In this document: positions 8,331 through 15,406 of the stretch, piece after piece | Position numbering within the stretch: position 1 is the first letter of the stretch | How the letters are laid out: every line of letters starts with the position of its first letter | From: Bacillota bacterium | GTDB lineage: Bacteria; Bacillota; Dethiobacteria; DTU022; UBA8154 | NCBI GenBank assembly: GCA_012518675.1 | Contig: JAAYRR010000032.1 | Coordinates: 1-40,836 of the forward strand | DNA: 40,836 bases | Direction of reading: 5' to 3' | Made by a program: the position numbers and the translations under genes | The notes under the pieces: generated by a model | What the model was told of the DNA's origin: nothing | Seen by the model: the letters and a program-made list of their open reading frames with translations, nothing else | Database searches by the model: none

Positions 8331-10040
8331 TTGTCCGGACTTTATGGTTGGACGGGTTTATTTGGTTTGCTGCAGATTGCCTTAGCGGTGATTATCGGTG
8401 TCTATTTTTGGAATCTTTTACGCAACCAAAGAGGAAACAAGGTCGCGGTGGAAAAGGAATCCTCTAAGGAAATGGAAGAACTGCACCGTTTACGGTCACT
8501 TTCCTTAACAGAACCCCTTGCAGAAAAGGTGCGCCCGGCTACTTTTACCCAGATTATCGGGCAGGAGGAAGGGTTGAAGGCCTTGCGGGCGGCACTTTGT
8601 GGTCCCAATCCACAACACGTTTTGCTCTACGGGCCGCCGGGGGTGGGAAAAACCGCAGCGGCGCGTCTGGTTTTGGGGGAAGCTAAAAATAACCGTTTTT
8701 CCCCCTTCACCCAAGAAGCCAAATTTGTGGAAGTTGATGCTACAACCCTGCGCTTTGACGAACGGGGCATCGCCGATCCACTGTTGGGTACCGTGCATGA
8801 CCCCATTTACCAGGGAGCCGGTCCTTTAGGGATGGCTGGTATACCCCAGCCCAAACCGGGGGCGGTCACCAAAGCCCATGGCGGTATTTTGTTTATCGAT
8901 GAAATCGGCGAACTGCACCCTGTGCAGATCAACAAGCTGCTCAAGGTGTTGGAAGACCGGATTGTTTTTCTGGAAAGCGCTTATTATAACAGTGAAGAGC
9001 GGAACATCCCCCGGCATATACACGAAATTTTTCAGAAGGGTTTGCCGGCAGATTTCCGCCTGATTGGCGCTACTACCAGGCAGCCTGAAGAATTGCCGCC
9101 GGCAATTCGATCCCGCTGCCTGGAAATATATTTTCGTATTCTCTCTCCCGCGGAGATTAGCACAATCGCTTTGAACGCTACCGCCCGGATAGGCTTTGAA
9201 ATTGATCCCAAAGCTTTGGAGGCGGTGTCTGCATTTGCTGTCAATGGACGGGATGCCGTGAATATGGTTCAGTTGGCGGCCGGGATTGCCCAAGTTGAAG
9301 GTAAAAAATTGCTTGATGTTGAGGATATGGAATGGGTAATTAACAATAGCAGGCTGCTGCCGCGGCTGGAAAGAAGGATTCCTGAGCAGCCCCAGATTGG
9401 CGTGGTGAACGGGCTGGCTGTTTACGGCCCCTATTTGGGGGCGCTTTTGGAAATAGAGGCTATTGTTACCCCGGTTGAACCGGGGAAAGGACGTTTGACG
9501 ATTACCGGTATTATTGAGGAGGAAGAGGTCGGTGCCCAGGGGCGGACGCTGCGGCGCAAGGGTGCCGCCCGGGCCTCGGTGGAAAATGTCCTCACTGTTT
9601 TGGGGCGGTTACTGGGAAAAAATATGCGCAACTATGATCTGCACCTTAATTTTCCCGGCGGTTTTCCCGTGGATGGCCCCTCGGCAGGGGTGGGCATTGC
9701 TGTTGCCATTTATTCTGCCCTGACAGGTCGTCCTGTTGATCATACTGTAGCCATGACCGGCGAGCTTTCGATCAGGGGGCTGGTCTGCCCTGTCGGCGGC
9801 GTGACAGTCAAAATTGACGCTGCCCGGGAGGCAGGTGCCCAGAAGGTTTTTATCCCCCAAAAAAATTGGCAGCAGATCTACAGTAATAGAGAAATAGAAG
9901 TAATTCCTGTCGGCCACCTGACGGAGATTTTGGAAAAGGCAATTGTTGAAAACACAAAACATGTACAGGTGCAACTCCGGCTGGAAAAGGAGCCCGGTAT
10001 GATAAACCCTCTTTCCTTTAATGCTAAAAGAGGGAATTAG
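8331..10040 (+). CDS. lonB: LonB-type membrane-anchored Lon protease (sporulation LonB family)
   Basis: The protein has 569 aa. Residues about 5-28 form one hydrophobic segment, suggesting membrane anchoring. The AAA+ domain has Walker [13 protein letters not shown] near 100 and Walker B GGILFIDEIGEL near 185. The Lon protease domain has the catalytic Ser in DGPSAGVGIA near 450 and the Lys in GGVTVKIDAAREAG near 493. It lacks the large LAN domain of LonA. In Bacillus the homologue next to lon is made in the forespore, which fits a spore former. The start is TTG with GGAGGGAGG just upstream. Confidence 0.92.
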   Translation: MSGLYGWTGLFGLLQIALAVIIGVYFWNLLRNQRGNKVAVEKESSKEMEELHRLRSLSLTEPLAEKVRPATFTQIIGQEEGLKALRAALCGPNPQHVLLYGPPGVGKTAAARLVLGEAKNNRFSPFTQEAKFVEVDATTLRFDERGIADPLLGTVHDPIYQGAGPLGMAGIPQPKPGAVTKAHGGILFIDEIGELHPVQINKLLKVLEDRIVFLESAYYNSEERNIPRHIHEIFQKGLPADFRLIGATTRQPEELPPAIRSRCLEIYFRILSPAEISTIALNATARIGFEIDPKALEAVSAFAVNGRDAVNMVQLAAGIAQVEGKKLLDVEDMEWVINNSRLLPRLERRIPEQPQIGVVNGLAVYGPYLGALLEIEAIVTPVEPGKGRLTITGIIEEEEVGAQGRTLRRKGAARASVENVLTVLGRLLGKNMRNYDLHLNFPGGFPVDGPSAGVGIAVAIYSALTGRPVDHTVAMTGELSIRGLVCPVGGVTVKIDAAREAGAQKVFIPQKNWQQIYSNREIEVIPVGHLTEILEKAIVENTKHVQVQLRLEKEPGMINPLSFNAKRGN

Positions 10041-10052
10041 ATTTAATTTATA

Positions 10053-10081
10053 GAATTAAAACAACGCCGGGCATTTAATTC
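10053..10081. other. AT-rich inverted repeat between lonB and lon
   Basis: GAATTAAA and TTTAATTC are separated by 13 nt in the 81-nt gap before lon. It could be an operator or a weak RNA hairpin. No CtsR or CIRCE consensus is seen. Confidence 0.35.
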
Positions 10082-10121
10082 TTTATCGCCGGGGAATTTT
10101 TGTTTGAGGGGAGGAAGAAAC

Positions 10122-12506
10122 ATGAATGTTAACGAACTACCAGTTTTGCCCCTGCGCGGCGTAATTGTTTTTCCGAACGTGGTTGTACACTTGGATGTGG
10201 GCAGGGAAGGTTCCATTAATGCCCTTGATGAAGCCATGTTAAGAGATAGTAAAATTCTGCTTGTTGCTCAGAAAAAAGCACAGATAGATGCCCCCCAACC
10301 CGGCGATCTTTACCGGGTGGGGACGGTTGTCAATATTAAACAGGTTTTGAAACTTCCGGGGGGTACACTGCGTGTTTTGGTCGAAGGGTTGAACCGCGCC
10401 CGGATCAAAGATATTTTGCAGACCGAGCCTTTTTATAAGGCTACCTATGAAAATCTGGAGGAAAGCGATTTTAAAAACGCAGAAACAGAGGCTTTGGCAC
10501 GCCATCTCCTATTACAATTTGAACAATATGTTAAGCTCAGTAAAAAAGTGCCTTCAGATGTTCTTTCGACTGTTACTGAAACAGAAGAACCGGGCCGGTT
10601 GGCTGATATTGCCGCGTCGCATCTAACTTTGAAAACTGAACAAAAACAGGACGTCCTGGAGGCGGTTTCTGTTAGGGACAGGCTGGAAACCCTGACCGCT
10701 ATTTTGGGTCGGGAAATGGAAGTATTGGAATTGGAAAGGAAAATAGGCTTGCGGGTACGCAAGCAGATGGAAAAAACCCAGAAGGAATATTATTTAAGGG
10801 AACAGATCAAGGCTATTCAGAAGGAGCTGGGGGAAAGGGACGGAAGAACGGCGGAAACAGATGAGTACCGCCAAAAAGTTGACGATGCCAAGCTGCCGCC
10901 GGAAGTTGAAAAAAGGGCGATCAAGGAGATAGAGCGTCTGGAGAAAATGCCGGCAGCAGCGGCAGAGGCCACTGTGATCCACACCTATTTGGACTGGTTG
11001 CTGGAACTGCCCTGGTCGCTGCAAACCGAAGATCGCCTCGATCTGCAGCTCGCGCAGGAAATCCTGGATGAAGATCATTACGGGCTGGCCAAGGTTAAGG
11101 ATCGCATTATTGAATACCTTGCCGTGCGCCGCCTGGCGGAAAAAATAAAAGGGCCCATCCTGTGTCTGATCGGGCCGCCGGGTGTGGGCAAGACTTCTCT
11201 GGCACGCTCCGTTGCCCGGGCTATGGAAAGAAATTTTGTGCGCATTTCCTTGGGCGGCGTGCGGGACGAAGCTGAAATCAGGGGCCACCGCCGGACTTAC
11301 GTAGGGGCCCTACCCGGCAGGATTATCCAGGGTATGCGTCAGGCCAAGTCGCGCAACCCCGTTTTTTTGCTTGATGAAGTGGATAAAATGTCTACGGACT
11401 TCCGGGGTGATCCTTCGTCTGCACTGCTGGAGGTGCTTGACCCGGAACAAAATAATGTTTTCAGCGATCATTATATTGAAGTTCCTTTTGACCTTTCACA
11501 GGTCATGTTTATTACAACAGCCAATAACCGTTTCAAAATACCGGCACCCTTACTGGACCGCATGGAATCAATTTTCCTGCCGGGGTATACCGAGGAAGAA
11601 AAAGTGCGTATTGCCCAGCGGCATCTGATTGCCAAGCAGTTGCAGGAACATGGCCTGACAGAAAAAAACCTACGTATTTCAGAAGGGACGCTCCGCCATA
11701 CAATCAGGGAATATACCAGAGAGGCGGGGGTACGTAATTTAGAGCGGGAAATTGCTAACATTTGCCGTAAAACTGCCAAGGAGGTTGTAAAAGATAAAAA
11801 TTACCGCCGGGCGGTTACGCGCAGCAACCTGCATAAATTCTTAGGACCTCCCCGTTTCCGTTATGGGCTGGCCGAGAAAAAAAGCGAAATCGGGGTGGCG
11901 ACCGGACTGGCCTGGACAGAAACAGGCGGCGAACTCTTGGCTATTGAAGCTACACCGATGAAAGGTCGGGGCAAGCTGATGCTTACCGGCAAACTGGGGG
12001 ATGTAATGCAGGAATCGGCCCAGGCCGCCTTAAGTTTTATCCGCTCGCGGGCAGAATCCTTAGGCCTGCAGGATAATTTCCATGCTGAAAATGATATTCA
12101 TATACACGTCCCGGAAGGGGCCATCCCCAAAGACGGGCCTTCTGCCGGGATCGCTCTGGCCACAGCCATGGTTTCTGCTTTAACTTCCACACCGGTAAAC
12201 CACCAGGTGGCCATGACCGGGGAGCTGACTTTAAGGGGCCGGGTGCTGCCGATCGGCGGCCTGAAGGAAAAAATTCTGACGGCTCACCGTGCCGGGATCA
12301 AAACAGTGATCATCCCCCGGGACAATGAAAAGGATCTGCCGGAAATCCCCAACAATGTGCGCCGGCGCATAGAATTTGTGCTTGTGGAACACATGGATCA
12401 GGTGTTTGAGAAAGCTTTGCTCAAGGAAGAACAGCTTAACCAGCCCGGCCAACCGGAAAAAAAAGAAAACAAAAAAGATAACGGAATTTTACGGGTAAGT
12501 TGTTGA
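10122..12506 (+). CDS. lon: ATP-dependent protease La (LonA)
   Basis: The protein has 794 aa. The N-terminal LAN domain begins [15 protein letters not shown] coiled-coil helical region (about 180-270) has [15 protein letters not shown]. The AAA+ domain has Walker [14 protein letters not shown] near 350 and Walker [13 protein letters not shown]. The protease domain has the catalytic Ser in [11 protein letters not shown] near 673 and the Lys in [14 protein letters not shown] near 716. ATG at 10122 follows GGGGAGG by 8 nt; the track start 10104 is an in-frame TTG ahead of that RBS. engB/ysxC, often next, is absent here. Confidence 0.97.
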   Translation: MNVNELPVLPLRGVIVFPNVVVHLDVGREGSINALDEAMLRDSKILLVAQKKAQIDAPQPGDLYRVGTVVNIKQVLKLPGGTLRVLVEGLNRARIKDILQTEPFYKATYENLEESDFKNAETEALARHLLLQFEQYVKLSKKVPSDVLSTVTETEEPGRLADIAASHLTLKTEQKQDVLEAVSVRDRLETLTAILGREMEVLELERKIGLRVRKQMEKTQKEYYLREQIKAIQKELGERDGRTAETDEYRQKVDDAKLPPEVEKRAIKEIERLEKMPAAAAEATVIHTYLDWLLELPWSLQTEDRLDLQLAQEILDEDHYGLAKVKDRIIEYLAVRRLAEKIKGPILCLIGPPGVGKTSLARSVARAMERNFVRISLGGVRDEAEIRGHRRTYVGALPGRIIQGMRQAKSRNPVFLLDEVDKMSTDFRGDPSSALLEVLDPEQNNVFSDHYIEVPFDLSQVMFITTANNRFKIPAPLLDRMESIFLPGYTEEEKVRIAQRHLIAKQLQEHGLTEKNLRISEGTLRHTIREYTREAGVRNLEREIANICRKTAKEVVKDKNYRRAVTRSNLHKFLGPPRFRYGLAEKKSEIGVATGLAWTETGGELLAIEATPMKGRGKLMLTGKLGDVMQESAQAALSFIRSRAESLGLQDNFHAENDIHIHVPEGAIPKDGPSAGIALATAMVSALTSTPVNHQVAMTGELTLRGRVLPIGGLKEKILTAHRAGIKTVIIPRDNEKDLPEIPNNVRRRIEFVLVEHMDQVFEKALLKEEQLNQPGQPEKKENKKDNGILRVSC

Positions 12507-12513
12507 TAACAAC

Positions 12514-12547
12514 AAAAAACCGCGCCGGTATCCGGTGCGGTTTTTTT
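12514..12547 (+). terminator. Rho-independent terminator after lon
   Basis: CCGCGCCGG and CCGGTGCGG pair around TAT, flanked by A6 and T7. Confidence 0.93.
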
Positions 12548-12565
12548 AATTCTAAGCGGCGGGGT

Positions 12566-12682
12566 TGTTCCTGCAATGCAATGGGGACGGTTCCTGCAAT
12601 GCAATGGAATGCAATGGGGAATGCAATGGGGACGGTTCCTGTTGCATTACAGAATGCAGTGGGGATTGTCCCCATTGCATTG
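12566..12682. repeat. Cluster of REP-like hairpins (GGGGACGGTTCC family)
   Basis: Two copies of TGCAATGGGGACGGTTCCTG and a diverged third (TGCAGTGGGG...CCCCATTGCA) are packed in 117 bp among repeated AATGCAATGG units. Each core can fold as TGCAA-AGG / CCT-TTGCA around GACGGTT. The same core flanks the Y1 transposase gene at 39943-40728, so these are its probable REP/MITE-like products. Confidence 0.85.
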
Positions 12683-12746
12683 TTAACTGTGCATAAATGA
12701 GGTTTTTGGGGCTGGGTAGCTTATGCACAGCAGAGTGGGCCGGCAC

Positions 12747-12804
12747 GGAACCCCGTCCCTGCCAATGTAATAATCCGAAACGGACGGGGTTGGAACCCCG
12801 CCCC
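12747..12804. repeat. Second GC-rich intergenic repeat (GGAACCCCGTCCC family)
   Basis: AACCCCGTCC and GGACGGGGTT form a 10-bp inverted repeat with a 23-nt loop. GGAACCCCGCCCCTAC follows as a direct, slightly diverged copy of the first arm. It is distinct from the neighbouring REP core. The rest of 12683-12916 shows no gene. Confidence 0.65.
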
Positions 12805-12916
12805 TACTGGAATATTGGGAAATATGGGATTACAAAGTTTTCGCTGCTAATGGAATAGGTATAATTGTTGTGTGGTGTATTATTTCTATTATGCGCAGCA
12901 AAGATTTGTCCCTATG

Positions 12917-12948
12917 GCACCGTGGCCATATCCGGTGCGGTTTTTTTA
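12917..12948 (+). terminator. Second terminator, partial copy of the lon terminator
   Basis: GCACCG and CGGTGC pair around a 10-nt loop, followed by GG and seven T. A 22-bp stretch (12929-12950) is identical to part of the lon terminator (12529-12550), suggesting local duplication. No plus-strand gene lies just upstream. Confidence 0.6.
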
Positions 12949-12964
12949 ATGGTGACGGTATGGG

Positions 12965-13519
12965 CTATTTTCGTGCGGTGGCCGGCAGCAGTCCGGCCCC
13001 GGCCAGCCGGCGTTTCACAACAATACTCAGTTGGCCGGCGGCAAACAACTTAACCAAATCCAAAGGCACAAATGGCAGGACGCCTATCAGTAACGCTTGT
13101 TGCAGATGCAAACCGGTGATATAAACAAGTTGCAGTGTACCCAAAGTATAACAGGTTAACAGGCAAATAAACATGCCCCCCAGCAGGGCCGGGTAGGAAT
13201 CCCTGTTTTCCACAAATTTGCCCAGAAAATAAGTGCCAAGTATAAACCCCCAAAGAAAGCCCCCGGTTGGTCCTAAAATGATCTGCAGCCCTCCCTGGGC
13301 GTTGTGAAAGACAGGCAGGCCGGCAGCACCCAACAAAATGTAAATAAACAGCGCTACGGCGCCCCAACATTTTCCCAGCAGTGCACCGGTCAGGAAAACA
13401 GCAAAGGTTTGCCCGGTCAGGGGGACGGGGCTAAAAGGCAGGGGGAAGGAAATTTGGGCCAATAAAGCTGTGATCGCCGCAAAAAGACTGCTCAGGATTA
13501 AAAATTTTGTACGCTGCAA
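12965..13519 (-). CDS. bioY: Biotin ECF transporter S component BioY
   Basis: This 184-aa, very hydrophobic protein has about six membrane segments. PFSPVPLTGQTFAVFLTGALLG and the GGLQIILGPTGGFLWGF loop match BioY, which binds biotin in the membrane and partners with a shared EcfAAT energy module (not in the window). The start is TTG with AAAGGAGGTGA 12 nt upstream. It lies 53 nt downstream of birA, so one transcript from the BirA-controlled promoter is likely. Confidence 0.93.
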   Translation of the reverse strand: MQRTKFLILSSLFAAITALLAQISFPLPFSPVPLTGQTFAVFLTGALLGKCWGAVALFIYILLGAAGLPVFHNAQGGLQIILGPTGGFLWGFILGTYFLGKFVENRDSYPALLGGMFICLLTCYTLGTLQLVYITGLHLQQALLIGVLPFVPLDLVKLFAAGQLSIVVKRRLAGAGLLPATARK

Positions 13520-13572
13520 GTTAGCTGTTCACCTCCTTTCCCCTAGGTCGTTGCTTGTCCCTTGTTTCAAGG

Positions 13573-14559
13573 TTATGGATGCAAGGAAACTTCCCCCGCC
13601 AGGAAACGGTGGTTTTTACCGTTTTTGTCCTCCACCAACAGCGCACCATCGCTGTCCAAATCTGCGGCCCGGCCTGCAAAAACCCCCTGTAGGGTACGGA
13701 CCGCCACCCGGTTCCCCAAGGTGATGTTATATTTTTTCCAGGTGTTTATAATCTGGTCTGTGCCGCCGTCTAAAAAAACCCGGTAAAGGCGATCTATTTC
13801 CTGCAGGATGCCGGCGGCTAATTTTTGCCTTGAAACTGCTATTTTATTATTTTGCAGGTACAAAGAGGTGGCGCTTTGCTGTAGCTCCGGGGGGAAATCC
13901 TTTTCTTGGCAGTTTACATTCAGGCCGATGCCGGTTATCAGGTAGTGCAGCAGATCGGACTCCGCTTTCATCTCGGTTAGAATGCCGCAAACTTTGCGCT
14001 GCCCAAGCAACAGATCGTTGGGCCATTTGATGCCCGGTTTAAGTGCCGGCAGGTGGGCTTTGATAACCCCGGCGACGGCGCCGGCGGCCAGCAGGGTAAA
14101 GAGCGGTGTTTGGGAGGGCGCTAAGGGAGGCCGAAACAGGATGGAGAGCAAGATCCCTTTCCCGGCAGGCGAGTCCCAGCCGCGGCCCAGGCGGCCCCGC
14201 CCCCCGGTTTGTTCTTCTGCCACCACGACGGTTCCCTCCGGCGCTCCCTTGCCGGCCAGTTCCTTTAAGATGTTGTTTGTAGAATCAACCCGGGGGTAGT
14301 GGTGGATCATCTGTGGTGAAACAGCAATAATCTGTGTTGCAGGCCCCGGAACAATTTCTACAGGATAAAGAAAGTCGGGGCTGCCGAGCAGGCGGTAGCC
14401 CAAGCGTGTACTGCCTTCTATCCGGTAGCCTGCCGCCTGCAGGGCCTGTACATTTTTCCAGACGGCAGTCCGGCTCACCTGAAAACGGGCGGCCATTTCC
14501 TCCCCGGAAAGGTAGTTCGGGCTTTGCACCCGAAGCAGTTTTAAAATTTCCCAGCGCAT
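13573..14559 (-). CDS. birA: Bifunctional biotin--protein ligase / biotin repressor
   Basis: The protein has about 328 aa. The N-terminal winged HTH (about 3-60: LSGEEMAARFQVSRTAVWKNVQALQAAGY) binds DNA. The ligase domain has TGGRGRLGRGW (biotinyl-AMP site) and KWPNDLL. The C-terminal SH3-like domain ends the protein. It attaches biotin to carboxylase carrier proteins and, as the biotinyl-AMP complex, represses biotin genes. ATG at 14559 has AAGGGGG 7 nt upstream and is preferred over the track start 14598. Autoregulation is expected from the operator at 14693-14724. Confidence 0.95.
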   Translation of the reverse strand: MRWEILKLLRVQSPNYLSGEEMAARFQVSRTAVWKNVQALQAAGYRIEGSTRLGYRLLGSPDFLYPVEIVPGPATQIIAVSPQMIHHYPRVDSTNNILKELAGKGAPEGTVVVAEEQTGGRGRLGRGWDSPAGKGILLSILFRPPLAPSQTPLFTLLAAGAVAGVIKAHLPALKPGIKWPNDLLLGQRKVCGILTEMKAESDLLHYLITGIGLNVNCQEKDFPPELQQSATSLYLQNNKIAVSRQKLAAGILQEIDRLYRVFLDGGTDQIINTWKKYNITLGNRVAVRTLQGVFAGRAADLDSDGALLVEDKNGKNHRFLAGEVSLHP

Positions 14560-14670
14560 ATCTGAACCCCCTTGGTACGGCGGGTGCCTGCCGTGCAACA
14601 GTTCGCAGCAGGGTTGCCTGCTGCAAGCTTAAAATTGCGGGCGCACCCGGACCACCGTAATCATGGCAGG

Positions 14671-14699
14671 ATTATAACAGGCGGGCACCAATTTGTCAA
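14671..14699 (-). promoter_or_regulatory. Consensus sigma-A promoter of birA-bioY
   Basis: On the minus strand TTGACA (14699-14694) and TATAAT (14676-14671) are perfect consensus hexamers separated by 17 nt, about 115 nt upstream of birA. Confidence 0.92.
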
Positions 14700-14724
14700 C
14701 CCCTTATGCTGCGTAGGTTAACAA
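14693..14724. promoter_or_regulatory. BirA operator
   Basis: TTGTCAACC and GGTTAACAA form a 9-bp dyad (one mismatch) with a 14-nt spacer, matching the known BirA box architecture (TTGTNAACC-N14-16-GGTTNACAA). One arm contains the -35 hexamer of the birA promoter, so binding would block RNA polymerase. Confidence 0.85.
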
Positions 14725-14847
14725 CCAGTTTTGAAGGACTTAAGCGGCCGGGTTTTTGGGAGCGGGGCAGGCGTTTATTTACGGACCGGGGTCTGTGGTT
14801 TAAAGTTTTTTTGTTTCCAATGTTGCCGCCGGCCGGCTTGTATTGCA

Positions 14848-14876
14848 GAAAACCGGGACTTGCCGTCCCGGTTTTC
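14848..14876 (-). terminator. Hairpin downstream of the DUF1540 gene
   Basis: GAAAACCGGGAC and GTCCCGGTTTTC form a perfect 12-bp stem with a 5-nt loop, 22 nt after the DUF1540 stop. The run of four T in either direction makes it a plausible bidirectional terminator. No gene is seen in 14725-14847. Confidence 0.7.
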
Positions 14877-14898
14877 CGCCCTAAAATTTGATATGAAA

Positions 14899-15144
14899 CT
14901 ATATTTTTTTTACACCGTCGATGCCAATTTTGTCTGAACCTTTTTCCACAAAGGTTTTACAACAGGTTTCCATACAGGATTGCACCGGTGTTGGGCTAAG
15001 GGTGCTGGCTTGGGGCGCATCTAAATCATCCGGCATAGAGGCGCCAATGGTATCGGCCGTGACCATAATTTCGTTGGCATGACACCGGTTGCCCTGTTCC
15101 CAGTAATGACAGTTATCCACGCTGCAATGAATGTGTTGATTCAT
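14899..15144 (-). CDS. DUF1540 domain protein
   Basis: This 81-aa protein contains HCSVDNCHYWEQGNRCHANEIMV and a later CMETCCKTF, the Cys-rich pattern of DUF1540 proteins. These are small, probably metal-binding proteins common in spore-forming Firmicutes and of unknown function. A GGGAGGTG ribosome-binding site lies 6 nt before the ATG. Cysteines are spaced CxxxxC, then C, then CxxxCC. Confidence 0.88.
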   Translation of the reverse strand: MNQHIHCSVDNCHYWEQGNRCHANEIMVTADTIGASMPDDLDAPQASTLSPTPVQSCMETCCKTFVEKGSDKIGIDGVKKI

Positions 15145-15329
15145 TATTTCACCTCCCGCATATAGTTTAGCCCCAAATTAAAACTTGATTCCCGGTTGAC
15201 AGTTTAACATTTTACCAGTTCAGAAGGTTAGGAGGCCGGGCAGGTTAAGAAGTTCCGGTTGGGAAGCCCCAAATGTTAAATTTTGTTTTTTTTAATTTTT
15301 TTAGCCGATCGGCGCCCCAGCGGCATAAG

Positions 15330-15358
15330 TTGACTTTATACAGGTAAAAATGTAATAT
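15330..15358 (+). promoter_or_regulatory. Sigma-A promoter of valS
   Basis: TTGACT, a 17-nt spacer and TAATAT. The leader to valS is only about 40 nt. No T-box motif (AGGGTGG..ACCGCG) is seen in 15145-15402. Confidence 0.7.
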
Positions 15359-15373
15359 AAGAGAGGTGATTTT

Positions 15374-15406
15374 GTGATTAAAAGGAAGGGAAGGAGATTA
15401 AAATGA
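15374..15406 (+). CDS. Possible 10-codon leader peptide upstream of valS
   Basis: GTG with AGAGAGGTG 5-6 nt upstream opens a frame encoding MIKRKGRRLK whose TGA overlaps the valS ATG (ATGA). It is rich in AGG/AGA and AAA codons. Translation could couple to valS, but a chance frame is equally possible. Confidence 0.25.
   Translation: MIKRKGRRLK

Noticed and set aside
12566-12682. CRISPR array
   Set aside because: The repeated units are short, irregular and palindromic, with no unique spacers of constant length, and no cas genes are present.
12865-13124. Plus-strand ORFs antisense to bioY
   Set aside because: They run through a terminator and antisense to a well-supported gene, without an RBS.
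15145-15402. T-box riboswitch upstream of valS
   Set aside because: No AGGGTGG..ACCGCG core or specifier hairpin is visible, and the likely promoter is only about 70 nt from the gene.
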